From positions 1-11,808 of the forward strand of contig DGRU01000229.1 of NCBI GenBank assembly GCA_002390025.1: a stretch of 11,808 nucleotides of DNA, in the 5' to 3' direction. This document shows, piece after piece, positions 5,867-11,808 of the stretch. Made by a program: the position numbers and the translations under genes. The notes below the pieces were generated by a model. That model was not told where the DNA came from, did not search any database, and was given only the letters and a program-made list of their open reading frames with translations. The stretch comes from Lachnospiraceae bacterium UBA4380 (lineage in GTDB: Bacteria > Bacillota > Clostridia > Lachnospirales > Lachnospiraceae). The first letter of the stretch is position 1, and every line of letters starts with the position of its first letter.

Positions 5867-6004
5867 TCATATTTTTGGATCACATGTATTTTACACGTTT
5901 GGATGAAGACACAGAGAATATCACAGTATTCTCCGTGCTGTAAACAACATGCAGCCCCGGAAGAGTCTGCCCGGCGCAGACAGACCAAAGTGAATCGGCT
6001 GCAG
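5861..6004 (+). promoter_or_regulatory. Candidate S4-responsive leader upstream of rpsD
   Basis: Four clean pairings fill the rpsK-rpsD gap: GTGTGATC at 5861-5868 with GATCACAT at 5878-5885 (one G-U, spanning the rpsK stop); GAGAATA at 5914-5920 with TATTCTC at 5927-5933, extended by CAC/GTG past one mismatch; TGCAGCC at 5950-5956 with GGCTGCA at 5997-6003; and, enclosed by it, GTCTGC at 5965-5970 with GCAGAC at 5976-5981. The enclosing stem ends just before the rpsD Shine-Dalgarno. S4 is known to regulate its own synthesis through structured leaders in E. coli and B. subtilis; extending that to this RNA is inference. Confidence 0.45.
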
Positions 6005-6024
6005 GAAAGAAAGGATTTAAGACA

Positions 6025-6618
6025 ATGGCAGTAAATAGAACCCCCGTTCTGAAGAGATGCAGATCTCTCGATCTCGATCCCGTTTTCCTTGGATATGACA
6101 AGAAGTCCAAGAGACAGCTCATCCGCAGAAGCCGTAAGCTCAGTGAGTACGGCTTACAGCTTCGTGAGAAGCAGAAAGCTAAATTCATCTACGGCGTCCT
6201 TGAGAAGCCTTTCCGTAACTACTACGACAAGGCCGACAGGATGAAAGGCATGACCGGTGAGAACCTCATGACCATGCTCGAGAGCCGTCTGGACAATGTC
6301 GTTTTCCGTATGGGCTTTGCCCGCACCCGTCGTGAAGCACGCCAGGTTGTCGGCCACAAGCACATCACCGTTAACGGCAAGCCCGTCAACGTTCCTTCCT
6401 ACCTTGTAAAGGCAGGGGATGTGATCGAAGTCAGAGAGAAATCCAAGAACATCCAGCGTTTCAAGGACATCTCCGAAATTACCGCCGGCAGACTGACCCC
6501 CGATTGGGTTGACGTTGACAAGGAAGCCCTCAAGGGTACTGTCAACCAGCTGCCTAAGAGAGAGCAGATCGATGTTCCCGTGAACGAAATGCTCATCGTC
6601 GAGTTGTACTCCAAGTAA
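6025..6618 (+). CDS. rpsD: Small ribosomal subunit protein uS4 (S4)
   Basis: This encodes 197 residues, usual for S4, a primary 16S rRNA-binding protein that starts 30S assembly and, in several bacteria, represses its own operon. The N-terminal domain ([20 protein letters not shown], then [20 protein letters not shown]) is followed by the S4 RNA-binding domain at about residues 88-150 ([20 protein letters not shown], then [14 protein letters not shown]). It ends in [12 protein letters not shown]. Only one cysteine lies in the N-terminal region, so this is the zinc-free form. ATG 6025 follows GAAAGAAAGGA at 6005-6015. Its place between rpsK and rpoA is the clostridial arrangement. Confidence 0.99.
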   Translation: MAVNRTPVLKRCRSLDLDPVFLGYDKKSKRQLIRRSRKLSEYGLQLREKQKAKFIYGVLEKPFRNYYDKADRMKGMTGENLMTMLESRLDNVVFRMGFARTRREARQVVGHKHITVNGKPVNVPSYLVKAGDVIEVREKSKNIQRFKDISEITAGRLTPDWVDVDKEALKGTVNQLPKREQIDVPVNEMLIVELYSK

Positions 6619-6655
6619 TAAGGACTGAGCGCAGAGCGCAAAGGAGGATTTACGA

Positions 6656-7618
6656 GTGTTTGATTTTGAGAGACCGAGCATCGAGGTCGTGCAGATCTCT
6701 GATGATAAGAAGTACGGCAGATTCGTGGTCGAGCCTCTGGAAAGAGGTTATGGCATCACGCTGGGAAATTCCCTCCGCCGGATCATGCTCTCTTCACTTC
6801 CCGGCGCTGCGGTGAGTCAGGTTAAAATTGATGGCGTACAGCATGAATTCAGCACGATCCACGGTGTCAAGGAAGACGTCACCGAGATCATCATGAATAT
6901 CAAGAGTCTCGCAATCAAGAATGACAGCGAGTCCAACGAACCCAAGACCGCCTTTATCGATTATGAGGGCGAGGGTGTTGTGCGCGCTTCCGATATCCAG
7001 ATCGATTCGGATATCGAGATCATGAATCCTGATCTCGTGATCGCAACCCTGAGCGGAAAGGATACCCGCCTGTTCATGGAACTTACGATCACAAAGGGAA
7101 GAGGATACGTCAGTTCCGACCGCAACAAAACGCCCGATACCAAAATCGGCGTGATTCCGATCGACTCCATTTACACTCCTGTCGACAGGGTCAATGTAAC
7201 GGTGGAGAATACACGTGTCGGACAGCAGACAGACTTTGATAAGCTTACATTGGATGTCACAACCGATGGAACCATTGCACCTGACGAGGCTGTCAGCCTT
7301 GCTGCAAAAGTTCTCAGTGAGCACCTCAGCGTGTTCATCAACCTGTCTGAAAAGGCAAGAACCGCCAAGGTCATCTCCGAGGAGAAGGAAAATCCTAAGG
7401 AGAAGGCTCTGGAGATGAGTATCGATGAGCTCGAACTCTCCGTCCGTTCCTACAACTGCCTCAAGCGTGCAGGAATCAACACGGTCGAAGAGCTCTGCAA
7501 CAAGACCCCCGAAGAGATGATGAAGGTCAGGAACCTTGGCCGCAAGTCCCTCGAAGAGGTTCTTGAGAAGCTCAAAGAACTGGGACTCAAACTCAATTCG
7601 AGCGAAGATCCCGCATAA
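6656..7618 (+). CDS. rpoA: RNA polymerase alpha subunit
   Basis: This encodes 320 residues starting at GTG 6656; AAGGAGG at 6641-6647 is spaced eight bases from it and the first residues [10 protein letters not shown] are canonical. The N-terminal dimerisation/assembly domain (to about residue 235) shows [20 protein letters not shown], whose RR (41-42) is at the beta-contact site, and later [14 protein letters not shown] sequence ([15 protein letters not shown]). The C-terminal DNA- and activator-binding domain begins near residue 251: [20 protein letters not shown] places R264 and N267 where E. coli R265 and N268 bind the UP element. [11 protein letters not shown] completes its helix-hairpin-helix fold. 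It lies 37 bases after rpsD; a 174-base structured gap follows. Confidence 0.99.
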   Translation: MFDFERPSIEVVQISDDKKYGRFVVEPLERGYGITLGNSLRRIMLSSLPGAAVSQVKIDGVQHEFSTIHGVKEDVTEIIMNIKSLAIKNDSESNEPKTAFIDYEGEGVVRASDIQIDSDIEIMNPDLVIATLSGKDTRLFMELTITKGRGYVSSDRNKTPDTKIGVIPIDSIYTPVDRVNVTVENTRVGQQTDFDKLTLDVTTDGTIAPDEAVSLAAKVLSEHLSVFINLSEKARTAKVISEEKENPKEKALEMSIDELELSVRSYNCLKRAGINTVEELCNKTPEEMMKVRNLGRKSLEEVLEKLKELGLKLNSSEDPA

Positions 7619-7641
7619 TACACGAAATACAATACAGCCAG

Positions 7642-7733
7642 TCCTGCTGCAGTAAATCCACGGGGTGTGCAGCAGGAGATGGCCGGCAGAATAGCTGGGC
7701 CCTGCCGGGCTCTGTAACTGCCGGAACCGGCAG
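7642..7733 (+). promoter_or_regulatory. Hairpin cluster between rpoA and rplQ
   Basis: TCCTGCTGCA at 7642-7651 pairs exactly with TGCAGCAGGA at 7668-7677. Next come CCGGCAG at 7683-7689, CTGCCGG at 7702-7708, CTGCCGG again at 7718-7724, and CCGGCAG at 7727-7733. Each CCGGCAG can pair with either CTGCCGG, giving alternative folds. No T tract follows, so this is not a terminator, and the transcript is expected to read through into rplQ. The function is unknown. Confidence 0.45.
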
Positions 7734-7792
7734 CAGATAAGACCGAAGTGCGCTGCCGCCGGCATCATCATAACAAATGGAGGAATATAACA

Positions 7793-8329
7793 ATGGCAAT
7801 GTACAGAAAATTAGGCAAGAAGACCAAGCTCAGAAAGGCCCTGCTCCGCAACCAGGTCACAGCTCTGATCTACAACGGAAAGATCACCACAACCGAGGCT
7901 CGCGCCAAGGAAATCCGCAAGATCGTTGAGCCCATGATCACCATGGCTGTCAAAGAGCGCGACAATTTTGAGACTGTTACTGTCATGGCAAAAGTTGCCC
8001 GTAAGGACAAAGACGGCAAGCGCGTCAAAGAAGTCGTTGACGGCAAGAAAGTAACTGTTTATGACGAAGTCGAGAAGCAGGTTACCAAGGATGCTCCCAG
8101 CCGCCTGCATGCAAGAAGACAGATCCTTCGCTACCTGTATCCCGTAGTGGAAGTTCCCCAGGAAGCAAAGGGCCGCAAGAAAGGCACCAAGAGGGTTGAC
8201 CTCGTTGACAAGATGTTCACCGAGTACGGCCCCAAGTATGCCGGCAGAAACGGTGGTTATACCAGAATCATCAAGATCGGCCAGCGCCGCGGCGATGGTG
8301 CGATGAAAGTCGTCCTTGAGTTTGTCTAA
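7793..8329 (+). CDS. rplQ: Large ribosomal subunit protein bL17 (L17), long form
   Basis: This encodes 178 residues, compared with about 120 in B. subtilis. L17 lies near the polypeptide exit tunnel of the 50S. The N-terminal core MYRKLGKKTKLRKALLRNQV and the region TTTEARAKEIRKIVEPMI are typical, as is the C-terminal YAGRNGGYTRIIKIGQRRGD. The extra length comes from two charged insertions, about residues 67-98 (ARKDKDGKRVKEVVDGKK and on) and about 120-136 (EVPQEAKGRKKGTKR); as I recall, similar insertions occur in Lachnospiraceae L17. ATG 7793 is chosen because GGAGG at 7779-7783 is nine bases upstream; the frame is open further upstream to 7748, and an in-frame ATG two codons later is too distant. 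It is the last gene before a strong terminator. Confidence 0.98.
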   Translation: MAMYRKLGKKTKLRKALLRNQVTALIYNGKITTTEARAKEIRKIVEPMITMAVKERDNFETVTVMAKVARKDKDGKRVKEVVDGKKVTVYDEVEKQVTKDAPSRLHARRQILRYLYPVVEVPQEAKGRKKGTKRVDLVDKMFTEYGPKYAGRNGGYTRIIKIGQRRGDGAMKVVLEFV

Positions 8330-8395
8330 TCTCAGAAGCAGGAAGAGGCATTTCAGACTGACGAAAAGTTCTGCCTGCACTATGATATGTTTATT

Positions 8396-8433
8396 AAAAG
8401 CCTCCGGGGGGATCCTGTCCCGGAGGCTTTTTT
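8396..8433 (+). terminator. Intrinsic terminator after rplQ
   Basis: AAAAGCCTCCGGG at 8396-8408 pairs exactly with CCCGGAGGCTTTT at 8419-8431, followed by two more T residues (six in all at 8428-8433). The nine G/C-rich base pairs and T tract make this a textbook rho-independent terminator, ending the ribosomal gene cluster and separating it from the ECF transporter genes. Confidence 0.93.
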
Positions 8434-8448
8434 GGAAATGTTACGGTG

Positions 8449-8598
8449 TCTGCAATTTGACTTTATCCAATTTTGCTATGTCAAATGTGGTTATATCCAA
8501 TTTTGCTATGTCAAATGTGGAGATATCCAATTTGACTATGCCGAAAGTGACTGTGTCTGATTTGACATTGTCAAATGCGGATATATCAGATGCGGCAT
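8449..8598 (+). repeat. Tandem array of ten 15-bp units reading as pentapeptide repeats
   Basis: Ten 15-base units run without a gap: the units starting at 8464, 8494 and 8524 resemble TATCCAATTTTGCTA, and those at 8479, 8509 and 8569 resemble TGTCAAATGTGGNNA. The first two pairs form a 30-base repeat (8464-8493 and 8494-8523) differing at only two or three positions. Read on the + strand, the units give SNFAM-SNVVI-SNFAM-SNVEI and so on, ending in SDAA and a TAA at 8598-8600, resembling the pentapeptide-repeat pattern. The frame is open back through the rplQ terminator with no ribosome binding site or good start, so it is either a gene remnant or a minisatellite, not a supported gene. Confidence 0.85.
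8562..8589 (+). promoter_or_regulatory. Candidate promoter for the ecf genes, with palindrome over the -35
   Basis: A perfect TTGACA at 8562-8567 is followed after 16 bases by TATCAG at 8584-8589 (4 of 6). Transcription would start near 8596, leaving a leader of roughly 28 bases before ecfA1. The -35 lies in the exact palindrome TTGACATTGTCAA at 8562-8574, formed where two 15-base units meet, and could be an operator. A new promoter is required here because a strong terminator ends the previous operon at 8433. The -10 is weak, so the exact position is uncertain. Confidence 0.45.
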
Positions 8599-8623
8599 AA
8601 CTGCATGAAGAGACAGGAAGAAT

Positions 8624-9484
8624 ATGATCAAAATCAGCAAATTGATCCATGATTATATACAGCGCGATGAAGAAGGAAATCCGTCCGGCACCATACGTGC
8701 CATCGACGATGTTTCCCTCGATGTCAGCCCCGGGCAGTTCATTGCGATCCTGGGCCATAACGGATCGGGAAAATCCACACTGGCCAAGCACCTGAATGCG
8801 CTTCTGTTTCCCACAGAGGGCGCAGTCTGGGTGAACGGAATGGACAGCAGGGATCAGTCTCTTCTCTGGGACATCCGGCAGACAGCCGGTATGGTATTCC
8901 AGAACCCCGACAATCAGATCATCGGCCAGGTGGTTGAGGAGGATGTCGGTTTTGGACCGGAGAACATGGGGGTTCCGACAGAGAAAATCTGGGAACGCGT
9001 CGAGGAGAGCCTCAAGACGGTGGGCATGTATGAGTACCGCAAAAAGTCTCCCAACCGCCTGTCCGGCGGTCAGAAGCAGCGCGTATCGATTGCCGGTGTC
9101 ATCGCCATGCACCCCAAATGCATTATCATGGACGAACCGACGGCTATGCTCGACCCCTCGGGCAGGGCAGATGTCATCAGGGCCGCCAGAAAACTGAACC
9201 TGGAAGAGAATATCACGATTATCCTGATCACCCATTATATGGAGGAAGCGATCCAGGCTGACCGTGTTTTTGTCATGGACAACGGAAAAATCGCCATGCA
9301 GGGCAGCCCGCGGGAGGTTTTTTCACAGGTTGAACGGATGCAGGAACTGCATCTGGATGTTCCTCAGGTCACACTGCTGGGACACCTGCTTCGCAGAAAA
9401 GGTCTGGAGATCCCGGAGGGGATCCTGACCCGGGAAGAGCTCTCAGATGCACTGAAGACGCTGAAAAAAGGCAACCGTCAATGA
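8624..9484 (+). CDS. ecfA1: ECF transporter ATPase subunit A1
   Basis: This is a 286-residue ABC ATPase of the energy-coupling-factor type, part of the EcfA-EcfA'-EcfT module that powers uptake by separate vitamin or metal-binding S proteins. Motifs are complete: Walker A GHNGSGKST at 44-52, Q-loop FQNPDNQ with Q93, signature LSGGQ at 146-150, Walker B CIIMDE with catalytic E171, D-loop MLDPSG, and switch H204 (THYMEEA). The C-terminal tail beyond about 220 is the extension typical of ECF ATPases. ATG 8624 follows CAGGAAG at 8613-8619. It opens the three-gene ecf set after the 15-base repeat array; ecfA2 begins 37 bases after its stop. No S-component gene is in the window, so the module probably serves several (group II). 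Confidence 0.97.
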   Translation: MIKISKLIHDYIQRDEEGNPSGTIRAIDDVSLDVSPGQFIAILGHNGSGKSTLAKHLNALLFPTEGAVWVNGMDSRDQSLLWDIRQTAGMVFQNPDNQIIGQVVEEDVGFGPENMGVPTEKIWERVEESLKTVGMYEYRKKSPNRLSGGQKQRVSIAGVIAMHPKCIIMDEPTAMLDPSGRADVIRAARKLNLEENITIILITHYMEEAIQADRVFVMDNGKIAMQGSPREVFSQVERMQELHLDVPQVTLLGHLLRRKGLEIPEGILTREELSDALKTLKKGNRQ

Positions 9485-9521
9485 TATTGACACTGACACA
9501 GCGGAAAGGAAATCGATCAAA

Positions 9522-10367
9522 ATGGGAATCAGTCTGGAAAAGGTGAGCTATGTTTATGAGCAGGGAACTGCCATGCAGACATCGGCTCTTCAGGAAGTTG
9601 ACCTGGAAATACCGGACAATCAGTTTATCGGTCTGATCGGACATACCGGATCCGGTAAATCCACGCTTGTGCAGCTTCTCAACGGACTTCTGCGTCCCAC
9701 GAGCGGCCGTGTTCTGTACAACGGGAAAGATATCCACGCGGACGGATTTGACAAAAAAGCACTCCGCGCAAATGTAGGGCTGGTTTTCCAGTATCCGGAG
9801 CATCAGCTCTTTGAAGTGGATGTCCTCTCCGATGTCATGTACGGGCCCAGAAATCTGGGGCTTGACGAGGCGGAATGCAAAAAAAGAGCAAAGGAAGCCC
9901 TGGCGAACGTAGGTATCAAGGAGAAATATTTCAAGACCTCGCCTTTTGATCTGTCCGGCGGCCAGAAGCGGCGCGCCGCGATCGCAGGCGTACTTGCCAT
10001 GAATCCCCGTATTCTGATCCTTGATGAACCCACCGCAGGTCTGGATCCCCGGGGCCGCGATGAGATCCTGGGACTGATCTCGGAAATGAAGAAAAATCTT
10101 TCCATGACGATCATTCTCGTGTCTCACAGTATGGACGATGTCGCCCGCTATGTGGAGCGGATCGTTGTGATGGGGCACGGCAGAAAAATCTATGACGACA
10201 CGCCGAAAAATGTCTTCAGGCATTACCGGGAACTGGAGGATCTGGGACTGTCGGCACCGCAGATCACTTACATCATGAATACACTGCGTGAGAGCGGGAT
10301 GGATGTGGAAACAGATGCACTGACCGTAGAGGAAGCAGCCGCTGAGATCATGCGCAAATTCAAGTGA
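9522..10367 (+). CDS. ecfA2: ECF transporter ATPase subunit A2
   Basis: This is the 281-residue second ATPase, homologous to but distinct from the one upstream; the two form the heterodimer that binds EcfT at the cytoplasmic side of the membrane. Walker A GHTGSGKST is at 40-48, the Q-loop is the ECF-typical FQYPEHQLF with Q90, signature LSGGQ at 144-148, Walker B ILILDE with E169, D-loop GLDPRG, and switch H202 (SHSMDD). FQYPEHQLF is characteristic of the EcfA' (A2) subunit. The ribosome binding site is GGAAAGGA at 9503-9510, about 11 bases from the ATG. ecfT starts 30 bases downstream. Confidence 0.97.
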   Translation: MGISLEKVSYVYEQGTAMQTSALQEVDLEIPDNQFIGLIGHTGSGKSTLVQLLNGLLRPTSGRVLYNGKDIHADGFDKKALRANVGLVFQYPEHQLFEVDVLSDVMYGPRNLGLDEAECKKRAKEALANVGIKEKYFKTSPFDLSGGQKRRAAIAGVLAMNPRILILDEPTAGLDPRGRDEILGLISEMKKNLSMTIILVSHSMDDVARYVERIVVMGHGRKIYDDTPKNVFRHYRELEDLGLSAPQITYIMNTLRESGMDVETDALTVEEAAAEIMRKFK

Positions 10368-10397
10368 GACGTATGATCTGCTGCAGGAGAGCGTTTT

Positions 10398-11213
10398 ATG
10401 TTCAAGGATATTACATTAGGACAATATTATCAGACAGATTCGCTGCTGCACCGTCTTGACCCCCGTGTCAAGATCGTGGGGACACTTGCCTATATCATCT
10501 CCCTTTTTGTGGTGGATTCTTTTGTCGGGTATCTGGTCTGCGCCCTGTTTCTGATCACCATGATCAGACTGTCAAATGTGCCGGTCGGATATATTGTGCG
10601 CGGCATGCGCGCCATCCTGATCCTGCTGCTCATCACAATGGCCTTCAATCTGTTCCTGACCCCGGGCGAGGAGCTGGTCAGAATCGGGTTTCTGAAGATC
10701 ACAAAGCAGGGACTTTCCTTTGCCGTCAAGATGGCAATCCGTCTCTCTCTGCTGGTCATCGGATCCTCGCTCATGACGCTCACAACGACCCCCAACCAGC
10801 TGACAGATGCCATCGAGAGTCTGCTGAATCCCCTGAAAAGAGTCCGTGTACCTGTGCATGAAATTGCCATGATGATGTCTATCGCCCTTCGCTTTATTCC
10901 CATTCTCATGGAGGAGACCGACAAGATCATGAAGGCACAGATTGCCCGCGGCGCGGATTTCGAGAGCAAAAACCTAATCAAAAAGATCAAAAGCCTTGTA
11001 CCCCTTCTGGTGCCTCTCTTCATTTCCGCCTTCCGCCGCGCCAACGATCTGGCCATGGCCATGGAGGCCCGCTGCTATCGCGGCGGCGCAGGGCGCACCA
11101 AGATGAAACCGCTGGTGTATCAGGGACGTGACCAGGGCGCCTATTTCATCCTGCTGGCATATTTTGCCGTCTGCATCGCGATCAGGCTCGCTCCCCTGCC
11201 TTTTCTGGTGTGA
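10398..11213 (+). CDS. ecfT: ECF transporter transmembrane subunit T
   Basis: This is a 271-residue integral membrane protein that couples the ATPase pair to substrate-binding S components. Hydrophobic stretches lie at about 25-57, 70-88, 108-128 and, at the C-terminus, 248-268, with further helices in between. The start LGQYYQTDSLLHRLDPRVKI is the typical EcfT N-terminus. The two coupling-helix motifs that dock on the ATPases are visible: ARG at 183-185 (QIARGADFES) and EARC at 223-226 (AMEARCYRGG), the second with Cys in place of the Gly of a strict ARG, a common variant. ATG 10398 follows AGGAG at 10384-10388. This completes the ecfA1-ecfA2-ecfT order seen downstream of rplQ in many Firmicutes. 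Confidence 0.97.
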   Translation: MFKDITLGQYYQTDSLLHRLDPRVKIVGTLAYIISLFVVDSFVGYLVCALFLITMIRLSNVPVGYIVRGMRAILILLLITMAFNLFLTPGEELVRIGFLKITKQGLSFAVKMAIRLSLLVIGSSLMTLTTTPNQLTDAIESLLNPLKRVRVPVHEIAMMMSIALRFIPILMEETDKIMKAQIARGADFESKNLIKKIKSLVPLLVPLFISAFRRANDLAMAMEARCYRGGAGRTKMKPLVYQGRDQGAYFILLAYFAVCIAIRLAPLPFLV

Positions 11214-11233
11214 CAGGATCTTTTACCCGGGAT

Positions 11234-11300
11234 ATTTTTTTGCCGGCGGACGGCGAAAAAATCCTGTGTCCGCATTGCGGCTGCCGCTCCCGGGGCGGCA
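11234..11300 (+). promoter_or_regulatory. Two hairpins between ecfT and truA
   Basis: ATTTTTTTGCCG at 11234-11245 pairs with CGGCGAAAAAAT at 11251-11262 (12 pairs, one G-U, loop GCGGA). TGCCGCTC at 11282-11289 pairs with GGGCGGCA at 11293-11300 (8 pairs, one G-U). In the first, T and A runs form the base of the stem itself, so neither strand has a T run after a free GC stem and classical termination is doubtful. The gap (161 bases) has no gene that I can support. Confidence 0.35.
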
Positions 11301-11374
11301 TGACCGGGAAGAGCTGAAGATGCGCATGGCGTATCGGGCAAGAATACTTAATCATTACAAGGAGCGGCCTGCCT

Positions 11375-11808
11375 GTGAAAAAAAGAATCCTTCTTTGTGT
11401 CGCATATGACGGGACAGACTATGCCGGCTTTCAGGCCCAGAAGAGCGGAGTGCCGACAATTGAAGGCGAACTGAACCGGGCGCTGACGGAGCTTACCAAA
11501 GTCCCGGTGGAAGTGATCGGCGCCAGCCGGACTGATGCAGGGGTTCATGCCCGCTGCAATCTCGCGGTATTTGACACTGAGAGCCGCATTCCGCCCGAAA
11601 AATTTGCGCATGCCGTCAATGTACGTCTGCCCGAGCAGATCTGTGTCCGCAGCTCTCTCGAGATGCCGGAGGATTTTCATCCCCGGCACTGCAGTACAGT
11701 CAAGACATATGAGTACCGCATCTATAACGGGCCCATGCCTGATCCCATGCGGCGGCTCTATACTTATTTTTCCAGATATAAATTTGATGTGGAAGCTATG
11801 CGCGAGGC
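11375..11808 (+). CDS. truA: tRNA pseudouridine(38-40) synthase TruA, 5' part
   Basis: The first 144 residues of a protein usually near 245-270 are visible; the right edge of the window cuts the gene. TruA converts uridines 38-40 in tRNA anticodon stems to pseudouridine. The start KKRILLCVAYDGTDYAGFQA is typical, and the catalytic motif SRTDAGVHA places the nucleophile at D54. Further family features are NVRLPEQICV and STVKTYEYRIYNG. The start is GTG at 11375, the first start codon in a good position after AAGGAG at 11359-11364; no closer ATG begins this conserved N-terminus. Its place after ecfT matches the Firmicute order, where rplM-rpsI normally follow. Confidence 0.96.
   Translation, partial: MKKRILLCVAYDGTDYAGFQAQKSGVPTIEGELNRALTELTKVPVEVIGASRTDAGVHARCNLAVFDTESRIPPEKFAHAVNVRLPEQICVRSSLEMPEDFHPRHCSTVKTYEYRIYNGPMPDPMRRLYTYFSRYKFDVEAMRE

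Noticed and set aside
6794..7771. 325-codon minus-strand open frame
   Set aside because: It is a shadow of rpoA: the + strand encodes an unmistakable alpha subunit over almost the whole stretch.
8464..8523. Two near-identical 30-base repeats resembling a minimal CRISPR array
   Set aside because: The repeats are directly tandem with no unique spacers and belong to a 15-base periodic array; no cas genes are nearby.
8316..8600. Open + strand frame of 94 codons including the pentapeptide-like repeats
   Set aside because: It begins inside rplQ and runs through the intrinsic terminator, with no start and Shine-Dalgarno after it. It is reported as a repeat array instead of a gene.
8441..9235. Long open frame on the minus strand (264 codons) opposite ecfA1, with repeated DIAKL/DITTF-like motifs at its end
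   Set aside because: It is antisense to a complete, motif-perfect ATPase gene. The repeat-like tail is only the reverse reading of the 15-base array, and no ribosome binding site or family match is visible.
11234..11262. Intrinsic terminator between ecfT and truA
   Set aside because: The T and A runs are part of the stem and there is no T tract after a GC-rich stem on either strand.

Overview
The window is the distal part of the S10-spc-alpha ribosomal protein supercluster of a low-to-mid GC Firmicute, most likely a Lachnospiraceae-type Clostridia. All genes are on the + strand, in this order: rplR (3' end), rpsE, rpmD, rplO, secY, adk, infA, rpmJ, rpsM, rpsK, rpsD, rpoA, rplQ, then ecfA1, ecfA2, ecfT and truA (5' part). 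The taxonomic reading rests on rpsD lying between rpsK and rpoA (a clostridial order; Bacillus keeps rpsD elsewhere), on the long insertion-bearing L17, on the zinc-binding forms of adenylate kinase and L36, on strong AGGAGG ribosome binding sites, and on the rplQ-ecfA1-ecfA2-ecfT-truA tail typical of Firmicutes.

Region by region: 1-1616 carries large- and small-subunit proteins L18, S5, L30 and L15. 1765-3943 carries the SecY translocon channel and adenylate kinase. infA (IF-1) follows adk directly; the map gene usual at this point is absent. 4170-4618 is a 449-base intergenic region with a REP-like palindromic element, a candidate promoter and a leader containing a terminator-like hairpin. 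4619-8329 is the alpha-operon-like block rpmJ-rpsM-rpsK-rpsD-rpoA-rplQ, closed by a strong intrinsic terminator at 8396-8433. 8449-8598 is an array of ten 15-bp units that reads as pentapeptide repeats. 8624-11213 encodes the shared energy module of an ECF vitamin/metal transporter, and truA begins at 11375.

The genes serve protein synthesis (ribosomal proteins, IF-1, tRNA pseudouridylation), transcription (RNA polymerase alpha), nucleotide balance (adenylate kinase), protein export (SecY) and micronutrient uptake (ECF).

The gene content is ordinary. The unusual part is the intergenic DNA. Where many Firmicutes pack these genes within a few tens of bases, this genome has gaps of 80-450 bases before rpmD, secY, adk, rpmJ, rpsM, rpsK, rpsD and rplQ. 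Nearly all contain perfect or near-perfect inverted repeats, several with mutually exclusive pairings. Some are candidates for ribosomal-protein-responsive leaders (best case: the rpsD leader), but nothing here proves function. I see no mobile genes, CRISPR, tRNA or rRNA, and no convincing undescribed multi-gene system.
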